A stretch of 64,000 bases of DNA from Roridomyces roridus. Taxonomy: Eukaryota > Basidiomycota > Agaricomycetes > Agaricales > Mycenaceae. The notes beneath the pieces were generated by a model that did no database searches, was not told the origin of the DNA, and worked only from the letters and a program-made list of their open reading frames with translations. Positions within the stretch are counted from its first letter, which is position 1. Each line of letters starts with the position of its first letter. The position numbers were made by a program, and so were the translations under genes. The stretch is taken from NCBI GenBank assembly GCA_029378245.1, contig JARKIF010000007.1, positions 2,046,001-2,110,000 of the forward strand, read 5' to 3'. Positions 45,801 to 57,121 of the stretch are shown here, piece after piece.

Positions 45801-46283
45801 GTTGTACCCCCACCCTGGCGAAAAATGCGTTTGAAAGAGCTACCGCTCTGCTGTGCTTCGATGAAGGAATGGACTTTTTGAAGAGTACTAAACAAAGATC
45901 GATCGATCAGCGCTAATCCCCGGAGAGAGTAAGCAGGCTCACTCGGCAAACTCCCCAATATACCACAATATTTCAGGCGAGAGATTGCCACTCCCATCCG
46001 CCTCGATGCATAGGTCCAAGATCACAGATAGTACGGCATTGACGCGAGACACAACGCCCATACATTGCTCCTTGTTGGACTTTGCCGACTGCCATGGTCG
46101 CGTGAGTCTCATTGCACACACCCAACTAACACGACACACCTCGGCCAAAGTCAGAATGGCAGAACTGATCCCAGCGATGGTCTTGAGGAAAGGGATAGAC
46201 GGTCCCTCCGCGATAACCTTGAGCGTCGAAACGGCGATGCTCGTGTAGGCAAGGACGGATCCAGCGGGCGCGGCGGACGGCAT
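42823..46283 (-). pseudogene. STAND gene: MLKL-like N-terminus, NB-ARC, TPR (frameshifted)
   Basis: NLR-like signalling ATPase. The ATG at 46281-46283 and an intron (donor at 46139) give a helical N-terminus: SIPFLKTIAGISSAILTLAE, SAKSNKEQCMGVVSRVN, LSPEILWYIGEFAE, TLQKVHSFIEAQQSGSSFKR. This matches the MLKL/HeLo-like four-helix type found on mushroom STAND proteins. A linker follows, then NB-ARC with Walker A GPGGIGKTS, Walker B VMLVLDNLETCWEP, LLITMRGAERPG after a GC-AG-type intron, and a GLPL-like NLPLAISLV. The C-terminal half holds TPR-type repeats (IPRALEYLEEGLRLSQRAQN, HDDETALSLFQLALEGL, DQKKAMDHWNAARPC). Single-base breaks are seen in the C run at 44970-44972, near 43386-43392, and near 42950. 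These make it a pseudogene unless they are assembly errors. Confidence 0.75.
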
Positions 46284-47400
46284 TATGATGCTGAACGTCT
46301 GGGAGCAATCAGGTCGAGTGGCTGGTTACCAGCACCTCGCCGCCCTTTATATAGGATATCGCGCGTCCCGCATTATACGGGCCTCTTCGATCTGTACGTG
46401 AATTATAGAAACCTGATCCCGCCCGTGAAACCAAGTGCTAGTAGGCCCCGCGAAGCTCCCTCCAAGGATTGTCTGGAAAATTGTGAATTTCGCTCTGCAA
46501 AAGCGACTTGGCGACTCCAAAAGCCACTGTCGGACACGTGAAAATCGAATTTTTCGCCCCACAACCGCAAAATCGTCAGGACAGCATAATTCCGGAGGAA
46601 ATGCGCACCACAGCCTGGATTCTCGCGTTTCCGAAAACCGCCCATTCAACAGACTCGACCGAGATGAGAGTGTTCCATCCAGATTCTTTGTTCAAAAAAG
46701 CTACTTTTAGGCCAAGGGATAGCAACGCCGCACTGTATCCGTCATCTTGGGCGCGGAGTTCGAACAAATTGTTATTGACGCCGACGGCGCGCGGGGTGTT
46801 GTGCGCCGAATATTGAGCGAGGGAGGAGACAATTACGCTGAAGATGACACGTTGACGGGGATTTCGGCCTACACGTGCGTCCGCTGCGTCCCTTTCCCGA
46901 TACCTGCAGTACCGCCAGCGCAATCATTACGAGGGCGCTTGGATATGAAAATAGTTTGCCGTTTTTGAACCGTGGTGACAGCGCAAGGATCAAGCTTATC
47001 ACTTCTGATATACACGTCCGATGACAAGGAGGATCCTAAATGGACGGAAGTGAGCAAGAAGAAGCTGTGTGATGTCCCTGAGACGTTTTGGAACGTACTC
47101 AACGAAGCGATGGTCAAAGTCTCCAAATTCCAATTCAACCCGTCGAGGAAGCAGCTCGGAAGAGGTCGGTCGAAGGATGCCTGCGTGTTCCATAGGTGGC
47201 GCTCCACTGCTCCAGTTTGGAGAGTGCAGAAACGGAGCATGCCGGGAGTTTCAATCAACGCACGTAGGCCGACTCCAAGAGGAAAGTAAGCCGGCCGACG
47301 TCAATGATAGCAGTACAATCATTATCCCGCCCGAGCCCGCCCGTGAAACCCAGCGCTAGGCCTAGATAATCTTGATTCAATCAGCATCAGCGCAAGTACT
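46284..47400. other. STAND gene 5' flank, no gene seen
   Basis: Short overlapping frames on both strands, none with a recognisable domain. A CCCGCCCGTGAAACC sequence recurs at about 46420 and 47338, so part of this stretch is duplicated. Confidence 0.4.
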
Positions 47401-47414
47401 TCAAGTAGGGCGAG

Positions 47415-48070
47415 GTGCAGAAGCGTATGTAGCAGAGACCAAGAACCAGCTGGCAGCGTCGGAAAAGAAACGAGGAAAGTGCAGAAGCGTTCAAGAACCA
47501 GCACTTGAGCGTCGGAAAAGAAAAGGCACATCGAAAGGTGATGCGTGACGCGGCTGATTAGTGATTAGTGATTCCCGAGTCCCGCCAAAGTCCGCTCTTC
47601 GTCACACACTCACAAAGAAAAATCGCACGAAAAACGGCATAGTCATTCCAATTCCAAAAAATTCAGTGTCTACAATAAAATGCTACGTAACACTCGTCAA
47701 GAGGGCGCCGCCATCCATCCATCATCAGTCATGGAGGGACGCCGAGGGAGGGAGGGAGAGTATAGATACAGATGATTAATTACAGACGAGGGACGGGAGG
47801 AGGATGGGTATTATGCGACGCGCAAACTTGAGCGTCGGAAAATCAAGCGTGACGCGGCTGAATCCCGACTCCCGAATCCCGCCCATCCAGTTCGCTCCCC
47901 GTGTCACATGAAAACATAGCGCAAGGTGGGCGGCTCGAGGATGGAAAGTGCAGAAGCGTAGCAGAGACCAAGAACCAGCTGGCAAACACTGCCGTTGACC
48001 GGCGTTGAGCGTCGGAAAAGAAAGGCCCATCACAAAGTGATGCGTCTGATTCCCGACTCCCGACTCCCGC
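47415..48070. repeat. Dispersed short tandem-like repeats
   Basis: Units with GTGCAGAAGCG, GAGACCAAGAACCAGCTGG and GAGCGTCGGAAAAGAAA recur at 47415-47470, 47475-47560, 47829-47890 and 47948-48070, often followed by GACGCGGCTGA and CCCGACTCCCG. They are partially duplicated, imperfect and noncoding. Confidence 0.65.
47624..47815. repeat. Duplicate of the HMG-box gene 3' flank, distal copy
   Basis: Shares the string of blocks CGCACGAAAAACGGCATA, CAGTGTCTACAATAAA, GCTACGT, ACACTCGTCAAGAGGGCG, ATAGATACAGAT, ATTAATTACAGACGAGG and GGTATTATGCGA with 48466-48645, in the same order and orientation. Confidence 0.75.
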
Positions 48071-48465
48071 CAACCACTTTTGCAATACTAGTAGCAGGAC
48101 AACCCAGCGTAGCACGAAAGATATCACACAACGCGGGCAAGGTCGGAAGCTTCCCAGTGAAACCCCGGTATCAGGAAATATCGCCGCAACGAGCTGCGAG
48201 TTGAGGTATTCGAGACTGGAGGATGGCATTGCGGAAGATGTATCCGACAAGGGTGACTCGTGAGTGACAGTCGTGAGTCAAAGGACGCTATGAAGTATAG
48301 GCCGAGCTCCGAGACCACACGAGCCCTGCCGATACTTACCACAGGAGGATTTCGTGAGCCCCCGCGAGACCTGGTTTTCACTGGGCCAGTCCGAGGGCCG
48401 GAAACACCAGAAGCCGATAAAAATATCTGCTCTCCGTCTCCATCTCAGAAACATCTTGGAAACAT

Positions 48466-48645
48466 CGCACGAAAAACGGCATACTCAATTCCAATTCAAA
48501 AAATACAGTGTCTACAATAAATGCTACGTTACACTCGTCAAGAGGGCGTCAACGGCGCCTGGATGGAGCGCCGTGGGAGGGAGTGGTATAGATACAGATA
48601 ATTAATTACAGACGAGGGGCGGGAGGATGGGGTATTATGCGATGG
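48466..48645. repeat. Duplicate of the HMG-box gene 3' flank, proximal copy
   Basis: Proximal partner of 47624-47815, separated by about 0.84 kb. It sits directly downstream of the minus-strand HMG-box gene and probably contains its original 3' UTR. Confidence 0.75.
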
Positions 48646-48844
48646 TGAGTGTGGTGATTTTTTTTTGTGGGGGGAGGGCCGAGAATCGAGATAAAGCTAG
48701 AGCTACAGTAGGGGTGGGTAGATGGGATCCAAGAAATAGCACGATGGAAAGCAAAGCAAGGAAGCGGATGTAGGGTGGGGTGGGTAGTCGTGAATGAAGT
48801 GGGAAAGAAGAGAAGAGGAGGGAAAGGGAAAGAAAGAAGAGTCG

Positions 48845-50832
48845 TTACACAAACTCGCTCGCATAGCTGTTGGCGTCATACGCGGCCATCTCGCTATCCA
48901 CATACGTCTCCGTCATGGCCGGCGAGGAGCTCGCACCGTGGCCATGGTGATGCACAAAGTCAAGCGGCGCATCATCCCCAGGGAACTCGAAGCCCTGATG
49001 CGGATACCCAAGGTCAAGACCCACGTCCGCCTCCGCCTCGAGCTGCTGCTGCGGCGAGTTATGCCCAGTCGCATACCCCGTAAACGTCTCCTCGTACACC
49101 TGCTGCTGCTGCTGGTGCTGCTCCCCGTCAAACTCGGGGGCACCAAGCGGGCTAATGGGATGCACAGGCTGCGGAGCATGCAACATGGGCTGCTCGTCAA
49201 ACGGACTAACACTCTCGCCAGCACTCGCAGTAGTCGCAGGCGACCCCGCCGACGCACCAAACGAGTTCAAGAACCCCGCCTCGAAGAGCGACGTGTCCGC
49301 ATCAGGCAGCTCCTCCACAGCCTCCTCCTGCTGCGACTGTGTCTGCTGCGGACTGGGATATGCCGACGGGGAAAAGTAGGCCTGGGCACTGCTCGCACGA
49401 CGACCGACAGGGCTCCCGTTAGCCCCACCAGGCCAAACGCCCCCAAAGGCACCCGCAGCCGCGAAGCTGAACGAGCCACGAGCACCGGTACCATAGGCAC
49501 CGCCAAAGCTGAAGCTGGGGCGAGGGTACGAGAAGGTGCTTGTGCCCGTGCTCGCTCCACCAGTCATCCAAGAGAAGGAGGGCAGACGATCGGCACCGCT
49601 GATGGAGAGCGGCATCCCAGCGAGCGAGTCGTCATTGGAGCTCGGCGGGGGCGGGGGGAACGAGTACTGGTACTGCTGCTGCGCGTTGAAGCCAAGCGGG
49701 GGGAGCGTGTTTTCCTCGGTCTGCATGAACGGCGGGAAATTGTAGGCGTAGTCGTTGGGGAGAGGGACACTGGAGCTGCGGCGGTGGCGCCACGTGGGGT
49801 CGTTGCCGTGACCAAGAGGCATGGGCAACGGGTACGGGGAGCCCGCACCCGAGCTCGCGAGCGAGGAAGAAGGAGGCGAAGAGTGGGGGAAGAACATGGG
49901 GTCGAGCGTGAGGGGAGAAGGGAACTTGTTGCTGACGTGGAACGACGCAGGAGCGTCTGGGTCGGGAGAGCCAGAGTGCGAATGCTGCTCAAACTCGAGC
50001 TCCTCCTTGCGGCCGCGAGTCGAGATCAGCGCACAGCCCAAGCAAGCTCCTCGCCCTTCTTGCCCTGGAGGAGAAGCGCAGCAACCTCCTCGCACCGACG
50101 CTCGTCCTCCTGAGGCGAGAGCTGGCCTTTTACGACCGGTGGTGGTTTTGGGTGCATGCGCAGCGGCAGCAGCAGCAGCGTCGGCAGCAGCGGTGTTGCC
50201 CTTCTTGGTGTGCACGGGTCGGAACTTGTAATCAGGGTACTTGATCTTGTGCTCCGCCTTGGCGTGCTTGGCCTTGGTTTCCCAGATGGCCTTCTCCGGT
50301 AACGGGAGCGAGCGCCAGCAGTTGCCTGCATGACAAGATCAACGGATGGACGATGTACGGTGAAGAGACGGACGTACCAATGATCTTACTCAGACTACCG
50401 TGATTCGTCTCGATACTGCCAGGGACGTGCTTTTGCCTCACAAAGTCCGCGCGGAAGAGCATGAACGCATTCGGTGGGCGAGGGACGTAGCCTTGGCTGC
50501 GTCTCTTGCCAGGTGGCACGCGTCTCCGAGTAGGTGGCGGGGCAGGTGTGGCGCTCGGTGGGAACAACGGCAGAGCAAGATCAGAAGTCAGCGACGGCGA
50601 GCCAAAGGGCGACGGTGTCGGGCGAGGGGGCAGAGTAGGATATCGGGGTCACATTGGGGGCGAACGTTACAGGCGCATTCGAGGTGTAGCCATAGGATCC
50701 TGCTTTTGCCACTGGAATCGTCCGGTCAGCGTCTGCGATATGATCGATTTGGGAGAGAAAATACACACCGAGCGAGCTCCGTCGGCGACCCACTGCACTT
50801 CCCCTACGTGAGCTAAGGCGAACTGCAGGCAT
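48845..50832 (-). CDS. HMG-box transcription regulator (long)
   Basis: Sequence-specific HMG-box regulator, nuclear. The ATG at 50830-50832 opens MPAVRLSSRRGSAVGRRRSS; exon 1 ends at 50769. Exon 2 (50711-50378) has SNAPVTFAPNVTPISYS, RRRVPPGKRRSQGYVPRPPN and AFMLFRADFVRQKHVPGS then IETNHGSLSKIIG. The intron at 50326-50377 leads to NCWRSLPLPEKAIWETKAK and HAKAEHKIKYPDYKFRPVH, completing a canonical HMG box. The long C-terminus is rich in Ser, Pro, Gln and Asp, with an acidic end and stop at 48845-48847. Oddities: exon 2 seems to shift frame near 50606-50612. A motif conserved in related proteins (DERRCEEVAALLLQGKKGEE) lies in a neighbouring frame between about 50146 and 50040, as if two compensating indels flank it. 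The second HMG-box gene of the window lies about 25 kb away on the same strand. Confidence 0.82.
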
Positions 50833-52299
50833 TATTGTTCTCGAGTTGTCGTTCGTCGAGGAGAAGGGCGTCCGAAAAGGGACGACAATAGAGGAGGGGG
50901 GGGGGGAGAACAATGGGCGATAGCGTGTGCCCTTGTTGTGACCCTTATAGTCCATTTGCCACACTTGCCGAGAAGTAGAACACGTGTAGCCGAGATGTGA
51001 TGATGCCAACCCCGCAAAGCCCATTTTGGCGGCGATATTCAAGCTCTTTGTGGGCGCTGTTCTCGTCCTGAGGGTCCAAGTTCTTCATCCAGACGTCCCA
51101 CGTCCTCTTCAGCACAGCGACGATGAAGGAGGAAGCTGCAGGCTATCCTCGGAGGAAAATGCATCAATGGCCGGGCTCCGGAAGAAGACTCCCGATTAGG
51201 ACATCCCTTTCAATCCAAATAGAGACTCGCTCTGAATGCGGGTGACCTTGTGCCTCGTGCAGTTCTCGACCCTTCTTCTCGCTTTGCCGTGCGGCGTTCT
51301 CGTCCCCTCGTCGGGCGTCGTAGATGGATTCCCCGCCCCACCACCGCCCACGAGCCCGACCCAAAATACAGCGGCGTCTGAAAATCAAAACGTCCAGCTC
51401 ATCAGCAGACAGGTAGACATCGGATGGCGCACTAAATCTGCCTGCAAGCTGTCGTCAGCATCCGGTCCCCGGTCAGATTGAATAACGGAATCCCTGGGAA
51501 GCGACGAGGATAAGAATCCCCGCGCACCACATTGCACCGCGGCGAGCCGCCCCCTGGTCCTTGTCCTCGAATAAGCTTGGCCCCATACCTCCCATACCCA
51601 TCAATCAGAGAGTGACATTGTACTCTCTGGGGTTGGGAAACGGACTTTGTCGAGCTATGCCCTCTCGCAAATGACTCTCGTCAGTGCACTAGATTCATAT
51701 ACGCCAAAATGAATTGCCATTTACCGAGAATGGATGGCGTTTGGAGGCGACTCTAGGCGACTACGGCGACCTTGAGTATTCTGTCAGGTCGGGAGGCGGC
51801 TTCTTCAAGTTTTGTAAAAAGGGCCGCTTCTTTGAATTCTCCCACATGCGTGGAACCGCCGAAGCCTGTCGCTTCTTCAGGGCAGCAAAGAGGGAAATCT
51901 TCCGAGACAGACAGCATGCGTGCAGCCACGTAAGTAACGCGTCAATCCCGAGGCTAGGCGCGCACTGACGCGTTGGATCGGACTTTGAATGACTGCGCGT
52001 AGAGTTGGCGTGAACTTGAAGGACGGCTGGATGGCAGTCTTGGTCTGAGTTTCAAACTTCAAGACAAAGAGGCGTGTCTCACTTGCCCCTGAATTTCCAG
52101 AGTTGAGACCAGACACGCCGGTCTGGCCGACCCCGCGCGCCCAGTTCCTGAGCCGTTACCGATGGGCAGAGCGACGCTGTCCAAAGAGTTTCCTGGGCTT
52201 AAGCTGCCGGCGACGATGTGAGTGAGGGTCAAGAGCAACAAAGGGGAGGGAGCGGAGTTTGAAAACGTAAGAACCACTGGAAGAAAGATAAATAAATGC
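50833..52299. other. HMG-box gene 5' flank, no gene supported
   Basis: The HMG-box promoter lies here. A plus-strand 81-codon frame at 51236 starts with a signal-peptide-like MRVTLCLVQFSTLLLALPCG, but the rest has no features and no splicing partner, so it is not called. Confidence 0.4.
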
Positions 52300-52399
52300 C
52301 ACTCCGAATAAAGTACAGGCATTCCAGACCGGATTCACCTTTCCAACATCCCCGATTCGAGCTTCAGTGACGCTCACAGCTGGTCTTTTGAACTTGCAG

Positions 52400-53110
52400 G
52401 TCCATATCATGATGGGCTCGGCAGTCAGCCATTGCCGCGATTCGGACCAGGGTTTGATTGACGGTTGATTGGTAGCGGTCTCTTCCTGACCACCACATCA
52501 TCGATATCGACATCTAAACATCAGCAGTTCGCTCCGCCCTTCTTCCGATTCCGACTGCCACTGCCCAGAATCTGTGTTCGACTGGCCAGGGTTTGACGCT
52601 GTTCAATGGGCGAACGATTCATAGCACGATTACCGGTCCAGGTGGCTAGTGAATTTACACGGAGTGTGGCGTGGCCTGTACATACATGTGCACGTGAGTT
52701 CTCAGCGGTATACACCTTAAAATACTTTACAGCTAAATGTGTCGGTAGAACGGCTAGCGTCGAGGGTATTCTCGACTGCAGCGTCAATGAACCACTGTTC
52801 AAAGTTGAAAGTTGACCACCGAAGCTGTTACATCACCCCAGTCCGACGACGATCTTGGTCTCGAAGATATCATCCGCATTTAGGCCACTCGTGAGTAGCG
52901 ATCCCTTCGTGTGGAGCAAATTGGAGCTTGCAGATATCCATGTCCCTGCACCCAGCTTTCCGCTAGCTCTCCCCTGGCAGTCTAAGAGGTCTACCGTTCT
53001 CTTCCACGCAGCACTGCTGAGTGGCTGTCCTCGGTTGTCGCCGATGAAGAACCAACCTATTTGTGCCTATCTGACCGTCTCTCAGATAAAAGACATGTCT
53101 CACTTACTGT
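52400..53110 (+). repeat. Upstream unit R1
   Basis: First of three related noncoding units. It begins with GCTCGGCAGTCAGCCATTG and contains TCTTCCTGACCACCACATC, ACGGCTAGCGTCGAGG, ACCACCGAAGCTGTTACATC and TCCTCGGTTGTCGCCGATG. R1 has no family gene directly downstream, unlike R2 and R3. The preceding 100 bp (52300-52400) also match 56065-56195. Confidence 0.7.
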
Positions 53111-53464
53111 TGTGTACGGTAGCAAGCATCAAGCACTAGCTTATACGATGCGGGGATATTTTCCACCATCCCGCCGCCGCACTGCCCGCCATGATGATGT
53201 TGCCCTTACCTTCCCTCGCGCGGTGTTGCTTTCTCAGCACGGCGCCCCCGACCCACCCCATCAATGTATCTACCATTCTATAATCCCCTGTGTTTCATTG
53301 CCTTGCAATAAAAAATGATATGCATATCGTATCGTATACCAAGTCCTTCAGAGGCCGCCGTGATGTGAGAGAGCAGCCGTGATGGCAGACGCAGCGGCAG
53401 ATCACCGCAGCACAGCCATCGGAAGTCCGGTGGTCCTGTTATCTCAACTCCCGAACTTTGTGCC

Positions 53465-54115
53465 CATATGATGGCGGGCTCGGCAGTCAGCCATTGCCGC
53501 GATTCGGACCAGGTTTTGATTGACGGTTGTTTGGTAGCGGTCTCTTCCTGACCACCACATCGATATCGACAATGGACATCAACAGTTCGGTCCGCCCTTC
53601 TCACGATTCCTGGACTGTCAGCGATTCCCAGAATTTGTGTCAGACTGGCCAGTGGCGCCCTTGGTACCGGTTTGACGCCGTTCCCGCCCATGGGCGAACG
53701 ACTCATGGCACACCGTGGAATGCTTTAACGTTGGACCCGGTAAAACGGCTAGCGTCTAGGTTACGATGGCCTATTCTCGACTGTAGGGTCAATCCACCAC
53801 CTCTTGGCTACTTGACCACCGAAGCTGTTACATCACCCAGTCCGGCGACGATCTTGGTCTCGAATATATCATCCGCATTTAGGCCACTCGTGAGTCTCCC
53901 ACTGGCAAACATTGTCGATGATCTCTTCGTCTGAAGCAATTGGATCTTGTGCGTATCCATATCCATGTCCCTGCGCCCAGATTCCCGCTAGCGCTCACCC
54001 GGAGGCTTACCGTTCCTCCGCACAGCACTGTGATGAATAGCTGGTATTCCTCGGTTGTCGCCGATGGAGAACCCACCTATTTCTGCATACTATCTGACCA
54101 TCTCTCAGGGAAGGA
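53465..54115 (+). repeat. Upstream unit R2
   Basis: Second copy of the R unit, directly upstream of copy H. It shares with R1 and R3 the blocks GCTCGGCAGTCAGCCATTG, TCTTCCTGACCACCACATC, ACCACCGAAGCTGTTACATC and TCCTCGGTTGTCGCCGATG. Confidence 0.7.
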
Positions 54116-54341
54116 ACGTGTGGGTTGTTTCCTATCCGCAATGGCGACATCCGTGTTGAAACGTTGATAGCCCACTTCAGTGTGGGCCCGAGTTGAAGTC
54201 GGGTTTATTGAGAACGAGTAGCTTGCGAGCTCTGGGTACAATCAGTTCTTCCAAGCCACCGACATGGTAAGCGTGTCCTTCCTCTGCATTCGTTCATATC
54301 AGGAATTCTGATGACTTGCCGGATGTCTGTTATTAGAAAGC

Positions 54342-54349
54342 TTTATATT
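54342..54349 (+). promoter_or_regulatory. TATA-like element of copy H
   Basis: TTTATATT within GAAAGCTTTATAT, about 100 bp upstream of the ATG at 54446. The same block stands at 57020-57027 before copy I. Confidence 0.5.
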
Positions 54350-54445
54350 CGTTCAACGGATGATTGTAGCGCTCCTCTTACCCGTCTATCGCGTCTACTC
54401 CGTTCCTTTCCCTTCCCTCCCTGGTGGACCTTTCTTTCTCTTTCG

Positions 54446-55402
54446 ATGAAGTTGAGCTACACGAGCGGAAACGTCGTCCTCGATGCCCCGATGCCGTTCG
54501 GCTACGCTATCGAGGAGGGGGATCCGACGGCCTTTGTCTTCAAACTATTGATTAATGGAAATATCGAGTCCATCTCCGGGCCCGCAGGATCCTTGGCAAA
54601 CAGCGGGATAATAACTCTCAGGCCTGCGAGTCTCGGGTACGCTGAACTGGCTTGAAATCTTGCCAAATGACTTGCTTATCTCCCATGGACTCCAGAACAC
54701 ACGTAATCGAGGCATTCGCAGCTGGTTCTAATCCGTTAGTGTATGCAACTCCAAGCCAGCCTCTTTTGACGATTCTCAATACAGCGACGTCGATCCCCCA
54801 TTTGCTCAAGGCCCAACCTTTACTGTTGTTGCGCCAAGGTCTGTACAGCCGTGGATACCAAAATTTTCGTACATTCCGCTGATCCCTGAGCAGCTTGCTC
54901 TCGTCGACCCTCTCATCGACGCCTGGTACACCATCGCCCGCCACACTCTCTACCCAATCGTCGCAAAGTCCACAGAGCACGATAATAATTGAAGAGACGG
55001 CAAGTGCGACGTACGGCTGCATTCTCTGTACCACTACCTATCTGACATATCTGTCTCAGAAAACGCATCGACACGCTCGCATTCGCTGGAGCCGGTATCG
55101 GAGCCGCAATCATCCTCGCAGTGATCCTAGTCATTTTCCTCGTTCGCAGGCGTACAAAACGGCGACTGAGTCCCGTCGATGCAGCAATCACCCAGTGGGC
55201 AAACTCTCCGACTGTTGAACCATTCGTTGCATTTGCCGAGATGGGCGAAAACTCCGGCCAGACTCGTCTCAAGGCCGCGCCAGGTGCCGTCGCGACGGAC
55301 AGAGTCAATGCGGACGATGGATTGAGAGAAGCCGGAATATCTGCTACGCCATTTCGGTTCTCTGGGGGGAGTCGGCCACCGAATTATTCTGTAGCTGTTT
55401 AA
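54446..55402 (+). CDS. Head-stalk-TM-PPxY family, copy H (short stalk)
   Basis: The ATG at 54446-54448 opens the type-1 head MKLSYTSGNVVLDAPMPFGY, GDPTAFVFKLLINGN, NSGIITLRPASLG. Introns join HVIEAFAAGSNP and DPPFAQGPTFTVVAPR. The Ser/Thr stalk is short (TLSSTPGTPSPATLSTQSSQ) and runs into STIIIEETASATYG, so most of the SGSVTIAYEVFTTGTN segment of C and I appears deleted. The transmembrane exon has DTLAFAGAGIGAAIILAVIL and VRRRTKRRLS. The tail has TVEPFVAFAEMGEN and ends GGSRPPNYSVAV at 55402. It is 957 bp from start to stop, against 1.2-1.5 kb in most other full copies. It forms a tandem pair with copy I. Confidence 0.72.
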
Positions 55403-56064
55403 ATTTTATGGACCGGGCCTACTTACTGGAAAGAGAAAACTTGGATTGCATTATTTGTAGGATCCGGACGTGTTCAGCCTTTGCGTGCTATGCCAGTTAC
55501 AGCCAGACGACCAGTGGCCGAGGTGATTGTTTTGGTGGGTGACGCAGGCACAGAAAGGGACCAGGCACGTGCACGCAACGTTGAAACCGAGTGGGTAGGC
55601 CACCTGGCACAGGGAGGCGCCCGACCGTGAAAAAACGAAGCCATCTGCAACAGACTTATTCCGATGCAGTGAATCGAACCCGCTCAACCGCGTCAAGGAT
55701 ATAGTTTATGAAACTGAAACTGTTTTAGAGAGGCGGATAGGTACTGCAGTTCTCAGGTTACGAAGCTTCAAACAATTCCAACCACGAGTTGAACCTCCCT
55801 ACCCTTCCCCGCCACCGCACATTTCGGCAAAAGCCTAAAAATCCTCCTCCGCGCACCTTCCTCAGAATTAATCCCGGCCGGCTTCGCCTCCCTTGGCACA
55901 GAAAATCGACACACGGCACAATGCCGCGAATCTCTTCTCCTCTGAATCTGCCAACATACAATCAAGACTCGACCACGCCTCTCGACGGTCTCGATACCGC
56001 AGCTGGTCGCGCGTGGCGACGTCCATCAAATGAAGCGTAATCTCTTCACTGGAAGATAAATGCC
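55403..56064. other. Spacer between copy H and unit R3
   Basis: No gene seen. A GGGTTCGATTC-like stretch near 55665-55685 on the minus strand recalls a tRNA T-loop but cannot fold a full tRNA. Confidence 0.4.
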
Positions 56065-56194
56065 ATTGTGCCAAGGCTCCGAATAAAGTGCAGGCATTGC
56101 AAACTGGATTCACCTTTCCAACACCCTGATTCGAACTTCCGTAACGCTCAAAAATGGGCCTTCACAAAGACAAAGTCTTCAACTTCACGCCGGC

Positions 56195-56815
56195 GAATAT
56201 CATGATGGCTTCGGCAGTCAGCCATTGCCGAGATTCGGACCAGGGTTGATTGACGGTTGTTTGGCCAGCGATGTCTTCCTGACCACCACATCGACATCGT
56301 AAATCCGCAGTTCGTTCCGCCCTTCTCCGATTCCGAGACTGTCGTCGATTCACAGAATCTGTGTAGACTGGCCAGTGGCGCCCTTGGTTTGACGCCGTTC
56401 CAGTCCATTGGCGAACGACTCATGGCACACCGTGAAATGCTTTAACGTTGCACCCGGTAGAACGGCTAGCGTCGAGGTTACGACGGCCTATTCTCGACTG
56501 CAGCGTCAATGAACCACCTCTTGAAAGTTGACCACCGAAGCTGTTACATCACCCAGTCCGGCGACAATCTTGGTCTCAGCTCACTGGCAGATATCATCCG
56601 TATTTAGGCCACTCGTGGGTAGCCCCCAAGATTGTTTCGATTGTCTTCGTCTGGCGCGATTTACGTGTCCCTACGCCTGCCCCCCGCTAGCGCTCCCTCG
56701 GAGGTCTACTGTTCTTCCACACAGCACTGTAATGAATAGATGGTACTCCTCGGTTGTCGCCGATGAAGAACTTCCCACCTATTTCTGCATACTATCTGAC
56801 CGGAAAGGAAGTGTG
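56195..56815 (+). repeat. Upstream unit R3
   Basis: Third copy of the R unit, directly upstream of copy I, carrying the same blocks as R1 and R2. The R2-H and R3-I intervals form a direct duplication with a period of about 2.7 kb. Confidence 0.7.
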
Positions 56816-57019
56816 AGTTGTATGCGGAAGCTCAAGTCCGTGTTGATAACCCTTCACTGTGGCCCCGAGCTAAAGCTGACTATCTTGCGAACGAATATCT
56901 ACGAGCTTTCGATACAACCAACCCTTGCTCGAGCCGTCAATCTGGTAAAGTGTCCTTCCTCTGGATTCGTTTATATCAGAAATTCTGATGATTTCACTGG
57001 ATGTCTGTTATTAGAAAGC

Positions 57020-57027
57020 TTTATATC
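57020..57027 (+). promoter_or_regulatory. TATA-like element of copy I
   Basis: TTTATATC within GAAAGCTTTATATCCGTTCA, about 100 bp upstream of the ATG at 57122, aligned with the copy H element. Confidence 0.5.
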
Positions 57028-57121
57028 CGTTCAACGGGTGATTGTCGCACTCCTCTCGCCCGTCTACCACGTCTACCCGCCCCTTTCCCTCCCCTCCCTG
57101 GCGGATTTTCTCTCTCCTTCG

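Noticed and set aside
48794..50113. 439-codon plus-strand frame antisense to the long HMG-box gene
   Set aside because: Arg/Gly-biased composition typical of the reverse of a GC-rich coding strand; the minus strand has a real HMG box and matching introns.
51236..51481. Small secreted protein candidate with hydrophobic N-terminus
   Set aside because: Only 81 codons, no cysteine pattern, no repeats and no context support.
55650..55700. Possible tRNA T-loop (GGGTTCGATTC on the minus strand)
   Set aside because: The flanking bases do not pair into a T-stem, and no acceptor, D-arm or anticodon arm is present.
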